Positions 1 through 7,056 of a stretch of 7,056 nt of DNA are shown here, piece by piece. The DNA is taken from the NCBI GenBank assembly GCA_048527645.1, contig DBGFNI010000019.1, positions 1-7,056 of the forward strand, given 5' to 3'. Position 1 is the first letter of the stretch, and every line of letters begins with the position of its first letter. Position numbers and translations under genes: made by a program. The DNA comes from HGM12669 sp048527645. Lineage in GTDB: Bacteria; Bacillota; Clostridia; Oscillospirales; CAG-272. Below the pieces are notes generated by a model, which saw nothing but the letters and a program-made list of their open reading frames with translations, had not been told where the DNA came from and did not search any database.

Positions 1-156
1 CCTTGCTATATCTATGACAACCACTATGCAGACGCATATCAGGTGAAGGAGGACAAGGGCGCGTTCGGCCTTTCCGATGTTGCGGCGACCATGGTCAACC
101 TGATGGGATATGAGGCGCCCGACATGTGGGATCCTTCTTTGATTGAGATCAAATAA
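1..156 (+). CDS. gpmI: 2,3-bisphosphoglycerate-independent phosphoglycerate mutase, C-terminal fragment
   Basis: Only the last 51 codons are in the window; the gene begins upstream and ends at TAA 154-156. The enzyme interconverts 3- and 2-phosphoglycerate in glycolysis in the cytoplasm, using two metal ions and a phosphoserine intermediate. The visible part reads FGLSDVAATMVNLMGYEAP followed by a WDPSLIEIK end. This matches the C-terminal helix and tail of the alkaline-phosphatase-superfamily mutases (GLSxVAATxxxLMG, then WDxSLI). The metal and serine ligands lie outside the window, so activity cannot be judged. The Gly-Tyr-Glu-Ala-Pro ending resembles the long clostridial form of the enzyme. 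The next gene starts 92 bp downstream and no strong terminator is seen between them, so co-transcription is possible. The family call is fairly secure despite the short fragment. Confidence 0.85.
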   Translation, partial: PCYIYDNHYADAYQVKEDKGAFGLSDVAATMVNLMGYEAPDMWDPSLIEIK

Positions 157-190
157 TCTGACCGGTATCAAATGAAACGGAGGAAAGTCT

Positions 191-240
191 CTGTCTGACT
201 GCTTTGTATGCGGATTCGACTGAATCGAACAGACGGTGAG
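191..240 (+). other. possible leader hairpin covering the DUF554 ribosome binding site
   Basis: CTGTCTG (191-197) can pair with CAGACGG (230-236) using one G-U pair. Inside it GATTC (213-217) pairs with GAATC (222-226) around a GACT loop. The outer stem touches GGTGAG (235-240), the only Shine-Dalgarno-like sequence at a proper distance (8 nt) from the ATG at 249. Folding could therefore limit initiation. The stems are short, so chance pairing is quite possible. Confidence 0.25.
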
Positions 241-248
241 AGTGGATT

Positions 249-1064
249 ATGTATATTTTACTCGGAGATATTGTCAATTTTCTCACGGTTTTGGCAGGCG
301 GCTGTGTAGGCCTTATGATTCGTGCTGCCGCCGCCCGGGCGGCACGCGGAAAACAGGACGCCGCCGCGCTGAAATCAAGCGTAAAACGTGCGGGGCGGAT
401 GGAATCACTGCGCACGACGCTGATGCAGGGGATTGCGCTGTGCGTGGTACTCATCGGTATCAACGGTGCGGTCAGCGGCGTTTATACCACGGGGCAGGAC
501 GGCGCGCAGATTTTGCAGTCTCCCAATACGCTCAACACCATTCTTTCCATGGTGATCGGTATCGCAGTGGGTGAGCTTTGCGATCTGGACGGGCTGCTCC
601 GGCGCTTCGGCGACTGGATTGAGCGCAAAATGCGGCGCGGAAAGCCGGTTGAGGGCGCGGGGCAGATCAGTATTTCAGAGGGCTTTGTCAGCGCATCGCT
701 CCTCTTTTGCGTCGGCGCCATGGCGATTGTCGGTGGGCTCAAGAGCGGCATCTCGGGCGATCATTCCATGCTGTATACAAAATCGGTGCTGGACGGAATC
801 AGCAGCATTGTTTTTGCCTCAACAATGGGAGCGGGCGTCCTGTTCAGCGCCTTTGCGGTGTTGCTGTATCAGGGAGCGATCGTGCTGGCCAGCGGGGTGA
901 TCGCACCGTATCTGACGGACGCGTGCATTATACAAATGAACTGCGTGGGCAGTCTGCTGATCATTGCCATCGGTTTGAATCTGCTGGGCGTCACGAAAAT
1001 CAAGGTGATGAACGGCGTTCCCGCGATTTTTCTCCCAATTTTGCTGTGTCAGATCATCCGATGA
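249..1064 (+). CDS. DUF554 family membrane protein (YdfK/YqgA-like)
   Basis: This is a 271-residue polytopic inner-membrane protein of the DUF554 family (B. subtilis YdfK, E. coli YqgA). The family is often described as a possible transporter, but its substrate is not established. Signature segments are clear: EGFVSASLLFCVGAMAIVGG (144-163), GDHS then TKSVLDGISSIVFAS (170-191), and IGLNLLG (241-247). Hydrophobic spans lie near residues 8-24, 58-78, 94-110, 145-163, 184-215 and 232-270. A basic, Ala/Arg-rich loop at about 25-56 follows the first span and is probably cytoplasmic. The length is slightly above the roughly 230 residues usual for the family, mostly because of that loop. The start is ATG 249, with weak GGTGAG 8 nt upstream. 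The stop TGA (1062-1064) overlaps the next start as ATGA, which implies translational coupling. The family call is strong; the function is unknown. Confidence 0.9.
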   Translation: MYILLGDIVNFLTVLAGGCVGLMIRAAAARAARGKQDAAALKSSVKRAGRMESLRTTLMQGIALCVVLIGINGAVSGVYTTGQDGAQILQSPNTLNTILSMVIGIAVGELCDLDGLLRRFGDWIERKMRRGKPVEGAGQISISEGFVSASLLFCVGAMAIVGGLKSGISGDHSMLYTKSVLDGISSIVFASTMGAGVLFSAFAVLLYQGAIVLASGVIAPYLTDACIIQMNCVGSLLIIAIGLNLLGVTKIKVMNGVPAIFLPILLCQIIR

Positions 1065-1807
1065 AAACGCAGGATGCGGTGCGCGCGTCGGAAAAGCGGC
1101 AGCTGACGGCATATCTGCGGGAAAGGTTCGGCGAGGCGCAGGGAAGCATCGGCTTTTTTGAAAAGAAGACGCCCGCGCGCAGACTGAACGCAGTGGTTCC
1201 CGTAAACTACTGTCAGTTTGACGGCGTGCGATATGTCAGTGCCGAAGCGCGGCTGCTCGAACGGATCTGTTCTCTGTTTTTGCAGGCACAGGATTGCTTT
1301 TGCCCGTCTTTTTTGGATGCTTTGCACCGGGAAATCGACGGCGAAATGCGGCGCGAGGGGTATGTGCCGGGGAAAAGCCGCGGCAGGGTTATCAGGGTAT
1401 ATCTCCCCGGGCGCTGCTTTGATGCCGTGGCGGACTGTGAACCGCTGTCCTATTCCAAAATGCTTCAAACGGAGAATCAGACAAGCATCTGCTTGACGGA
1501 GAGTTATTTTCTCACCCGCCCTGCGTTCGGAACCGTTGCCGGCAGCCAGCTGGTCAGCGCGGCGGCCGTAAACGCATTTTCCACTGCCACACAGGTGCGC
1601 GATCTCTGCTGTGAGACCATTCCCGCTTTTCGCGGGCAGGGGCTGGCGGCACGGAACACCGCCGCCCTGATTCATTGCCTGCAAGCGCAGGAACTGACGC
1701 CGATTTACCGCTGTCACACGGACAATCCGGCGTCGCTGGGCGTCGTGCACAAGCTGGAGCTGCGGCAGGCGGCGATGGCATATCACTGCGTCTATTGCCG
1801 CACATAA
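1061..1807 (+). CDS. GNAT family N-acetyltransferase
   Basis: The predicted protein has 248 residues. Its C-terminal third carries a GCN5-related acetyltransferase fold: a beta strand ending in DLCCETIPAF (181-190), then the acetyl-CoA pyrophosphate loop RGQGLA (191-196) at the start of a helix. After that come strand-like PIYRCHTDNPAS (214-225) and LGVVHKLELRQ (226-236), the usual motif A/B arrangement where Asn precedes a helix. Residues 1-130 are not recognisable by eye and may be a family-specific N-terminal domain. The acyl acceptor cannot be predicted. The start ATG 1061 is chosen because it overlaps the DUF554 stop (ATGA). The reading frame is open further upstream, but only as an out-of-frame shadow of DUF554. 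No separate Shine-Dalgarno is obvious, consistent with coupling. The protein is fairly Cys-rich, with CC at 183-184. It is probably in one operon with its neighbours. Confidence 0.8.
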   Translation: MKTQDAVRASEKRQLTAYLRERFGEAQGSIGFFEKKTPARRLNAVVPVNYCQFDGVRYVSAEARLLERICSLFLQAQDCFCPSFLDALHREIDGEMRREGYVPGKSRGRVIRVYLPGRCFDAVADCEPLSYSKMLQTENQTSICLTESYFLTRPAFGTVAGSQLVSAAAVNAFSTATQVRDLCCETIPAFRGQGLAARNTAALIHCLQAQELTPIYRCHTDNPASLGVVHKLELRQAAMAYHCVYCRT

Positions 1808-1880
1808 AGCGTTTTGGGAAGGGGAGATTTTCACGGAACTGCAAATCCCGTCGGAACTGAACGGAAAAACGGTCAAAGAG

Positions 1881-2753
1881 GTGCTGCTATACCGTCTTTC
1901 GTTTTCGCACGCGATTTTGACCCGTTTGAAAAAACAGCCGGACGGCATCCAGGTGGACGGCAATCCTGTGACGGTGCGATATGTGCTGCACACCGGGCAG
2001 ACGCTCTCACTTGCAATTGAGGACAAATTACCGCATCAACCGCAGATGGGCGTCTGTTTTGCGGCGATGCCTGAAGTTTTGTATGAGGATGACTGGCTGA
2101 TTGCCGTTGACAAGCCCGCCGGCATGCCGACGCACCCTTCGCCCGGGCATCACGGAGATTCGCTTGCCTGTGCGCTGTCAGCGTATTATGGGGAAAAAGG
2201 GGTCCCTTTTGTGTTCCGCAGCCCGTCCAGACTGGACCGGAACACCTCCGGCGTGCTGCTGGCGGCGAAAAACGCTGTTGCCTGCTCCGTTTTGAACCGG
2301 CAGCATCAGCAGGGGCTTTATGAAAAAACATATTTTGCGGTATTGCAGGGAGAACCCGCGGCGCCTGAGGGGCTGATCGACGCGCCGATCGGCAGGGAAG
2401 CGGGCAGCGTGATCAAACGCTGCGTTTCGCCGCACGGCGACCGCGCGCAGACCGCTTACCGCGTGCTTCATACGTTCGAGAGAGAGGGCAGGAAGTTCTG
2501 CGCGGTGCTTGCCTTTCCGCGCACGGGTCGAACGCATCAGATCCGCGTTCATTTTGCGCATATCGGGTGCCCGCTGGCGGGGGACGATCTGTACGGCGGG
2601 GATCGGTCGCTGATCGGCAGACACGCGCTGCATGCGTATCAAATCGGTATTCTGCATCCGAAAAGCGGAGAAAAAACGGTGATCACCGCACCATTACCCG
2701 CCGATTTGCAGGAACTGATCGGCGCGGAGCGCGCAAAAATCAGCTTGCCTTAA
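1881..2753 (+). CDS. RluA/RluD family pseudouridine synthase
   Basis: A cytoplasmic enzyme that isomerises uridine to pseudouridine in rRNA or tRNA; the exact target cannot be told from sequence. Counting from GTG 1881 (290 residues), an S4-like RNA-binding segment covers about 7-48 (LSFSHAILTRLKKQPDGIQV, then VDGNPV). The catalytic domain begins at DDWLIAVDKPAGMPTHPS (70-87). The active-site motif is SRLDRNTSG (116-124) with catalytic Asp119; the usual His before RLD is Ser here. The closing family motif GRTHQIRVHFAHIG (216-229) and PLAGDDLYGG (231-240) are intact. GTG 1881 is only the first conventional start codon. In-frame codons upstream read FTELQIPSELNGKTVKE, like a normal family N-terminus, and a Shine-Dalgarno-like GGGAAGGGGAG lies at 1816-1826. 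The true start is thus probably near 1827-1839, at ATT or CTG. The stop is TAA 2751-2753, 23 bp before the next gene. Confidence 0.88.
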   Translation: MLLYRLSFSHAILTRLKKQPDGIQVDGNPVTVRYVLHTGQTLSLAIEDKLPHQPQMGVCFAAMPEVLYEDDWLIAVDKPAGMPTHPSPGHHGDSLACALSAYYGEKGVPFVFRSPSRLDRNTSGVLLAAKNAVACSVLNRQHQQGLYEKTYFAVLQGEPAAPEGLIDAPIGREAGSVIKRCVSPHGDRAQTAYRVLHTFEREGRKFCAVLAFPRTGRTHQIRVHFAHIGCPLAGDDLYGGDRSLIGRHALHAYQIGILHPKSGEKTVITAPLPADLQELIGAERAKISLP

Positions 2754-2776
2754 TCGCCTGAAAGGAGAAACGCATC

Positions 2777-3895
2777 ATGAAAAAAACAGCGCAAACTCTG
2801 TATCAGCTGCGCATCTATGCGCATCCTGTGTTCTGGTGCGGACTTGCTGCGGCAATCATCGGCGGCGTGTTGCACATTTGCTGCAAGTGCAGTGTGGCGG
2901 CAGCGGATTTTGTAAATTATTATCTGGGCGGAGCGGTGCGGATTTTTCTGTGCAAGCTGACGGTGTGGCTGCCAAACTCCCTGGCGGAATGTCTGGTTTT
3001 GCTGCTGCCGTTCATTTTGGCAGCCCTGTTTGTGCACGCATATCGGGTTTCCTGGAGCAACCGTGCGTCATGGCGTTTTATGTCGCTGCTGCTGGGCGTG
3101 CTGTTTACGGTATATGCGCTGTTTGTCTGTACGTTTGCCTCGGCATACAACGCATCGACGATTGATTCCAAGTTTTCATTAGAGCAGCGTGAGGTGTCCG
3201 CACAGGAGTTGTATGAGACCATGCAGTGGACGGTTGCCCAGACAAATGCACTGAGCGCGGAGATTGATTATATTTACGGCGGATTTTCGGTGATGCATGA
3301 GACCTACGATTCGATGAATCAAAAGATTATGCAGGCATATGACAGTCTGCGGGAGGAGTATCCGTTTTTCATCCCGTTCCGTTCCCGCACCAAGCCTGTC
3401 ATTTTCAGCGAAGCGATGTCATACACCCATCTGACGGGAATCTACACGTTTTTTACCGGTGAGGCAAATATCAACACGGCGTTCCCGGACTACACCATTC
3501 CTTTTACTGCGGCGCATGAGCTTGCGCATCAGCGCGGCGTTGCACGGGAAAACGAGGCGAACTTTGTCGCCTTTCAGGCACTGCTGCATTCAGACGATCT
3601 GTATCTGCAATACTCCGCCTATCTGAACATGACTGAGTATCTTGCCTCCGCTCTGGCAGAGGCGGACTACGATCTGTTTGCGCAGGCATACAGTCAGCTC
3701 AGTGCCCCGGTGCAATATGAGATACAGTCATACAATGCATTTTTTGAAAAGTATGCGGACAGTGCGGCGGCGGACGTTGCGGGTGCGGTGAACGACACCT
3801 ATCTGAAAGCGAGCGGACAGCAAGCCGGGACGAAGAGCTACGGTCTTGTGGTGGATTTGGCGGTTTCGTATTATTACAGTGTCATCTCTCCGTAG
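2777..3895 (+). CDS. DUF3810 family membrane protein, putative zinc peptidase
   Basis: A 372-residue protein. Three hydrophobic spans at about 16-36, 69-88 and 101-123 anchor it in the membrane, followed by a large, probably extracytoplasmic domain. That domain contains HELAHQRGVARENEANF (247-263): an HExxH zinc-binding motif (His247, Glu248, His251) and a downstream Glu in ENEANF (Glu258 or Glu260) that could be the third ligand, as in gluzincin-type peptidases. This combination is the hallmark of the DUF3810 family, which is widespread in Clostridia; its substrate is unknown. The length is near that expected for the family. The start ATG 2777 is well supported by AAGGAG (2762-2767) at 9-nt spacing. 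It follows the pseudouridine synthase by 23 bp and is likely the last gene of that operon, because a strong new promoter stands downstream. Peptidase activity is inferred from the motif only. Confidence 0.85.
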   Translation: MKKTAQTLYQLRIYAHPVFWCGLAAAIIGGVLHICCKCSVAAADFVNYYLGGAVRIFLCKLTVWLPNSLAECLVLLLPFILAALFVHAYRVSWSNRASWRFMSLLLGVLFTVYALFVCTFASAYNASTIDSKFSLEQREVSAQELYETMQWTVAQTNALSAEIDYIYGGFSVMHETYDSMNQKIMQAYDSLREEYPFFIPFRSRTKPVIFSEAMSYTHLTGIYTFFTGEANINTAFPDYTIPFTAAHELAHQRGVARENEANFVAFQALLHSDDLYLQYSAYLNMTEYLASALAEADYDLFAQAYSQLSAPVQYEIQSYNAFFEKYADSAAADVAGAVNDTYLKASGQQAGTKSYGLVVDLAVSYYYSVISP

Positions 3896-3977
3896 CAGCC
3901 CGCGGCCGGAGGGCTTGCAGATGCGTTGCCTGCTTTTGCGTGCACGATTGCGCTGATGCAGCGGAAAAGGAGGCTTT

Positions 3978-4022
3978 TTGGCTGACAGAATCCGGCAAAT
4001 CTCCGAAAAAATAACAATTTAA
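3978..4022 (+). CDS. possible 14-residue peptide upstream of pyrG
   Basis: A TTG codon at 3978, 5 nt after a very strong Shine-Dalgarno AAAGGAGG (3965-3972), opens a short frame encoding MADRIRQISEKITI and ending at TAA 4020-4022. It lies upstream of the pyrG promoter, so it would need transcription from the DUF3810 operon. It could be a real micropeptide, the remnant of a decayed gene, or chance. The only support is the quality of the ribosome binding site. Confidence 0.2.
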   Translation: MADRIRQISEKITI

Positions 4023-4034
4023 TCGAGAAAATAA

Positions 4035-4063
4035 TTGACAAAAACAATTGATTGGGATATAAT
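4035..4063 (+). promoter_or_regulatory. consensus sigma-A promoter of pyrG
   Basis: TTGACA (4035-4040) and TATAAT (4058-4063) are both perfect consensus hexamers separated by the ideal 17 bp. A/T-rich runs at about 4005-4034 upstream could act as an UP element. Transcription should begin near G4070, giving a leader of roughly 100 nt before pyrG. So strong a promoter in front of a biosynthetic gene suggests that control is exerted after initiation, which fits the leader hairpin that follows. Confidence 0.88.
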
Positions 4064-4076
4064 AGATATGTTGAAC

Positions 4077-4127
4077 AAAGGCGTTCATCACGGAGGAACA
4101 AAATCCTTTCCGATGGGGGCCTTTTAT
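4077..4127 (+). terminator. pyrG leader hairpin, probable transcription attenuator
   Basis: Just after the predicted start site, 4077-4089 (AAAGGCGTTCATC) pairs with 4112-4124 (GATGGGGGCCTTT). Twelve of thirteen positions are matched (two G-U) and there is one G-G mismatch. An inner stem pairs GGAGGA (4092-4097) with TCC (4104-4106) and TCC (4109-4111) around ACAAAA. The 3' arm runs into CTTTTATT (4121-4128), giving the shape of an intrinsic terminator inside the leader of pyrG. In Bacillus subtilis pyrG is controlled by a CTP-sensitive leader terminator, so attenuation is plausible here. The signal sensed is unknown. Confidence 0.6.
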
Positions 4128-4171
4128 TGTGTGAATCGGAACAACTCGTTGCAATTCAAAGGAGAAAGACC

Positions 4172-4175
<4 letters not shown>
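4113..4175 (+). CDS. possible 20-residue pyrG leader peptide
   Basis: An ATG at 4113, in the 3' arm of the leader hairpin, opens a frame encoding MGAFYCVNRNNSLQFKGERP. It stops at TGA 4173-4175, overlapping the pyrG ATG (4172-4174) as ATGA. GGAGGA (4092-4097) lies 15 nt upstream, too far for an ideal ribosome site, and is sequestered in the hairpin. Such an overlap could couple leader translation to pyrG, but pyrG also has its own excellent Shine-Dalgarno. It may be accidental. Confidence 0.25.
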
Positions 4176-5800
<1,625 letters not shown>

Positions 5801-5830
5801 TTTTTTGTTGCTTTTTGCAGCAGTGCATAC

Positions 5831-5875
5831 GATACCGGACATGCTTTGGCGGCTTGCCCGGTGTCTTGCCTTTTT
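5831..5875 (+). terminator. probable pyrG terminator or guaA leader hairpin
   Basis: GATACCGG (5831-5838) pairs with CCGGTGTC (5858-5865) in eight positions, one of them G-U. The inside can pair further (CA/TG and GC/GC) around TTTGGCG. The stem is followed by TTGCCTTTTT (5866-5875), so the U-run comes 5 nt late for an ideal intrinsic terminator. It could end pyrG transcription, or attenuate read-through into the GMP synthase gene. Confidence 0.4.
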
Positions 5876-5880
5876 GGCGC

Positions 5881-5929
5881 GGTGCGAGATGTCACGGAGA
5901 CGGCGCACCCTTCCGCTGCTTTTGCGGAA
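5881..5929 (+). other. two further hairpins between pyrG and guaA
   Basis: GGTGCG (5881-5886) pairs with CGCACC (5904-5909), with a small inner GTC/GAC stem. Immediately after, TTCCGC (5911-5916) pairs perfectly with GCGGAA (5924-5929) across TGCTTTT. Neither is followed by a convincing U-run. No known riboswitch core (purine, PRPP or other) is recognisable by eye, and no gene is supported in the gap 5801-5983. The structures may be part of a guaA leader. Confidence 0.35.
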
Positions 5930-5983
5930 CATTTCACTTCTCGGTCATTCATTTTCATATTATAAAACGGAGGAATGTAAAAC

Positions 5984-6964
5984 ATGGAAAAAATCAGACC
6001 CGAAAGTATGCAGCGCATTACCACCCCTGAATTGGCGCAGGCGTTTATCGACGAACAGGTGGAACAAATCCGCGCCAAGGTCGGTGACAAAGGCGTCCTT
6101 TTGGCGCTTTCCGGCGGCGTGGATTCGTCTGTTGTCGCAGCACTTTTGATCAAGGCTGTCGGCCAGCAGCTCGTTTGCGTGCATGTCAACCACGGCTTGC
6201 TGCGTCAGGGTGAGCCTGAACAGGTGATTGAGGTGTTCCGCAATCAGATGAATGCCAATCTGATCTATGTGGATGCAGTTGACCGTTTCCTGGATAAGCT
6301 GGCAGGCGTGACAGACCCGGAAACGAAGCGCAAAATTATCGGCGACGAGTTTATTCAGGTGTTTGAGGAAGAGGCGCTGAAGCAGAACCAAATTCGGTTC
6401 TTGGCACAGGGAACGATTTATCCTGACATTCTGGAAAGCAAGGACGGCATCAAGGCGCATCATAATGTCGGCGGTCTGCCGGAAAAAATGAATCTGGATT
6501 TGGTCGAGCCGCTGGAATTCCTGTTCAAGGACGAGGTTCGCGTGGTGGGCAAGCAGTTGGGTTTGCCGGACGGCATGGTTTACCGTCAGCCGTTCCCCGG
6601 CCCCGGGCTTGGCGTCAGATGTCTGGGCGCGATCACGCGGGAGCGCTTGGAGGCGGTTCGCCATTCGGATGCGATTCTCCGTGAGGAATTTGCGAAGAAC
6701 GGTCTGGAGGGCAAGGTGTGGCAGTATTTCACTGTCGTGCCGGATTTCAAATCTGTGGGAATCAGCGACGGGAAGCGTACCTTTGCATACCCGGTCATTA
6801 TTCGTGCGATCAATACCGTTGATGCAATGACCGCGACGGTTGCCGATGTTCCGACCGCGCTGCTGCATCATATTACGCAGAGAATCACCGCCGAGGTTCC
6901 CGGCGTCAACCGCGTGCTCTTTGATCTCACACCTAAGCCCACCGGAACCATTGAGTGGGAATGA
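5984..6964 (+). CDS. guaA: GMP synthase, ATP-pyrophosphatase subunit (stand-alone, no glutaminase domain)
   Basis: This subunit adenylates XMP with ATP and aminates it to GMP in purine synthesis. The 326-residue protein begins with a short helix region, then the PP-loop SGGVDSS (43-49) of the N-type ATP pyrophosphatase fold. VTDPETKRKIIGDEFIQVF (109-127), AQGTIYPD (141-148), IKAHHNVGGLPEKM (156-169) and YRQPFPGPGLGVR (200-212) follow. The C-terminal dimerisation domain ends in KPTGTIEWE (318-326), the expected GuaA terminus. Typical bacterial GuaA has about 510-520 residues with an N-terminal class I glutaminase; here that domain is absent. Start ATG 5984 has GGAGGA (5969-5974) 9 nt upstream, and an in-frame TAA at 5978-5980 rules out a longer product. 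The organisation resembles archaeal GuaAb, which works with a separate GuaAa glutaminase; none is in the window. Function is confident; the ammonia source is not. Confidence 0.95.
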   Translation: MEKIRPESMQRITTPELAQAFIDEQVEQIRAKVGDKGVLLALSGGVDSSVVAALLIKAVGQQLVCVHVNHGLLRQGEPEQVIEVFRNQMNANLIYVDAVDRFLDKLAGVTDPETKRKIIGDEFIQVFEEEALKQNQIRFLAQGTIYPDILESKDGIKAHHNVGGLPEKMNLDLVEPLEFLFKDEVRVVGKQLGLPDGMVYRQPFPGPGLGVRCLGAITRERLEAVRHSDAILREEFAKNGLEGKVWQYFTVVPDFKSVGISDGKRTFAYPVIIRAINTVDAMTATVADVPTALLHHITQRITAEVPGVNRVLFDLTPKPTGTIEWE

Positions 6965-6977
6965 TTTCATACCCGTG

Positions 6978-7003
6978 AAAAAGCCCATAAAATAAGGCTT
7001 TTC
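6978..7003 (+). terminator. terminator-like hairpin after guaA
   Basis: AAAAGCC (6979-6985) pairs perfectly with GGCTTTT (6996-7002) around a 10-nt A/T-rich loop. The stem is A/U-rich at its base, so the 3' arm itself supplies the U-run on the + strand and, by symmetry, on the - strand. It lies 14 nt after the guaA stop and could serve genes converging from both sides. Confidence 0.5.
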
Positions 7004-7022
7004 GCCGTGTTTGCGCCCTTTG

Positions 7023-7041
7023 TGGCAACAAAATGGCAACA
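7023..7041 (+). repeat. short direct repeat TGGCAACA, 11-bp period
   Basis: TGGCAACA occurs at 7023-7030 and again at 7034-7041, exactly one helical turn apart, in the sequence running off the window edge. Repeats spaced like this are typical of protein-binding sites, including the arm sites of tyrosine recombinases. The repeat is plain in the sequence; its role is inference. Confidence 0.55.
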
Positions 7042-7056
7042 TTATTTGAATTATTG

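Noticed and set aside
179..198. GGAGGAAAG as a ribosome site for a gene before DUF554
   Set aside because: No start codon at a suitable distance opens a credible frame; the ATG at 208 gives only a short shadow of DUF554.
707..1060. Upstream extension of the GNAT reading frame to ATG 707
   Set aside because: It is an out-of-frame reading of the DUF554 gene; the ATGA overlap at 1061 gives a better start.
1049..2026. Long open frame on the - strand (325 codons)
   Set aside because: It lies opposite the GNAT gene and the start of the pseudouridine synthase, shows no recognisable domain and has a shadow-like composition; the + strand genes explain the region.
3895..3918. Terminator after the DUF3810 gene (GCAGCCC with GGGCTTGC)
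   Set aside because: The stem has a bulge and no U-run follows, so it is not convincing as an intrinsic terminator.
4090..4111. ANTAR-type antitermination hairpin in the pyrG leader
   Set aside because: The inner loop ACAAAA has the right size but lacks the conserved G at position four, and there is no second matching hairpin.
4052..4171. N-terminal extension of PyrG from ATG 4052
   Set aside because: This ATG lies inside the promoter, upstream of the predicted transcript start, and the extra 40 residues do not belong to the family.
5932..5963. Promoter directly upstream of guaA (TATTAT at 5958-5963)
   Set aside because: No acceptable -35 box at 16-18 bp, and transcription would start on top of the ribosome binding site.
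5960..7042. Long open frame on the - strand (360 codons) opposite guaA, considered as an integrase
   Set aside because: It overlaps the whole GMP synthase gene antisense and contains no recombinase motifs; it is a shadow.

Overview
The window carries a compact, single-direction block of housekeeping and conserved-hypothetical genes, all on the + strand. By eye the base composition is slightly above half G+C. Strong Shine-Dalgarno sequences (AAGGAG, GGAGGA), a full-consensus sigma-A-type promoter and the gene families present (DUF554, DUF3810, long-form cofactor-independent phosphoglycerate mutase) suggest a Clostridia-class Firmicute, perhaps of the Oscillospiraceae/Ruminococcaceae kind. This placement is inference, not a database result.

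Layout. 1-156 is the C-terminal end of a phosphoglycerate mutase (gpmI). 249-1064 is a DUF554 membrane protein, whose stop overlaps by ATGA the start of a GNAT-type acetyltransferase (1061-1807). An RluA/RluD-family pseudouridine synthase follows (1881-2753, with its real N-terminus probably further upstream), then a DUF3810 membrane protein with an HELAH zinc-peptidase signature (2777-3895). These four genes are tightly packed and probably co-transcribed. A 276-bp gap then holds a perfect TTGACA-17-TATAAT promoter and a terminator-like leader hairpin in front of pyrG, CTP synthase (4172-5800). A second gap of 183 bp with several hairpins precedes a GMP synthase subunit (5984-6964) that has only the ATP-pyrophosphatase and dimerisation parts. 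A hairpin and a short direct repeat lie between this gene and the window edge.

How the genes relate. pyrG and the GMP synthase gene both make nucleotides by ATP-dependent amination, of UTP and XMP respectively. PyrG keeps its own glutaminase domain. The GMP synthase does not, so it needs a separate glutaminase subunit encoded elsewhere or must use free ammonia. The upstream cluster mixes an rRNA/tRNA modification enzyme, an acetyltransferase and two membrane proteins of unknown job, with no obvious common pathway.

No clear new multi-gene system is visible. The points most worth a second look are the pyrG leader (attenuator-like, but without the GGG start used in Bacillus subtilis, and with a possible leader peptide overlapping the pyrG start), the stand-alone GMP synthase catalytic subunit, the missing conventional start codon of the pseudouridine synthase, and repeat structure just after guaA, whose 3' end is a known insertion site for mobile elements.
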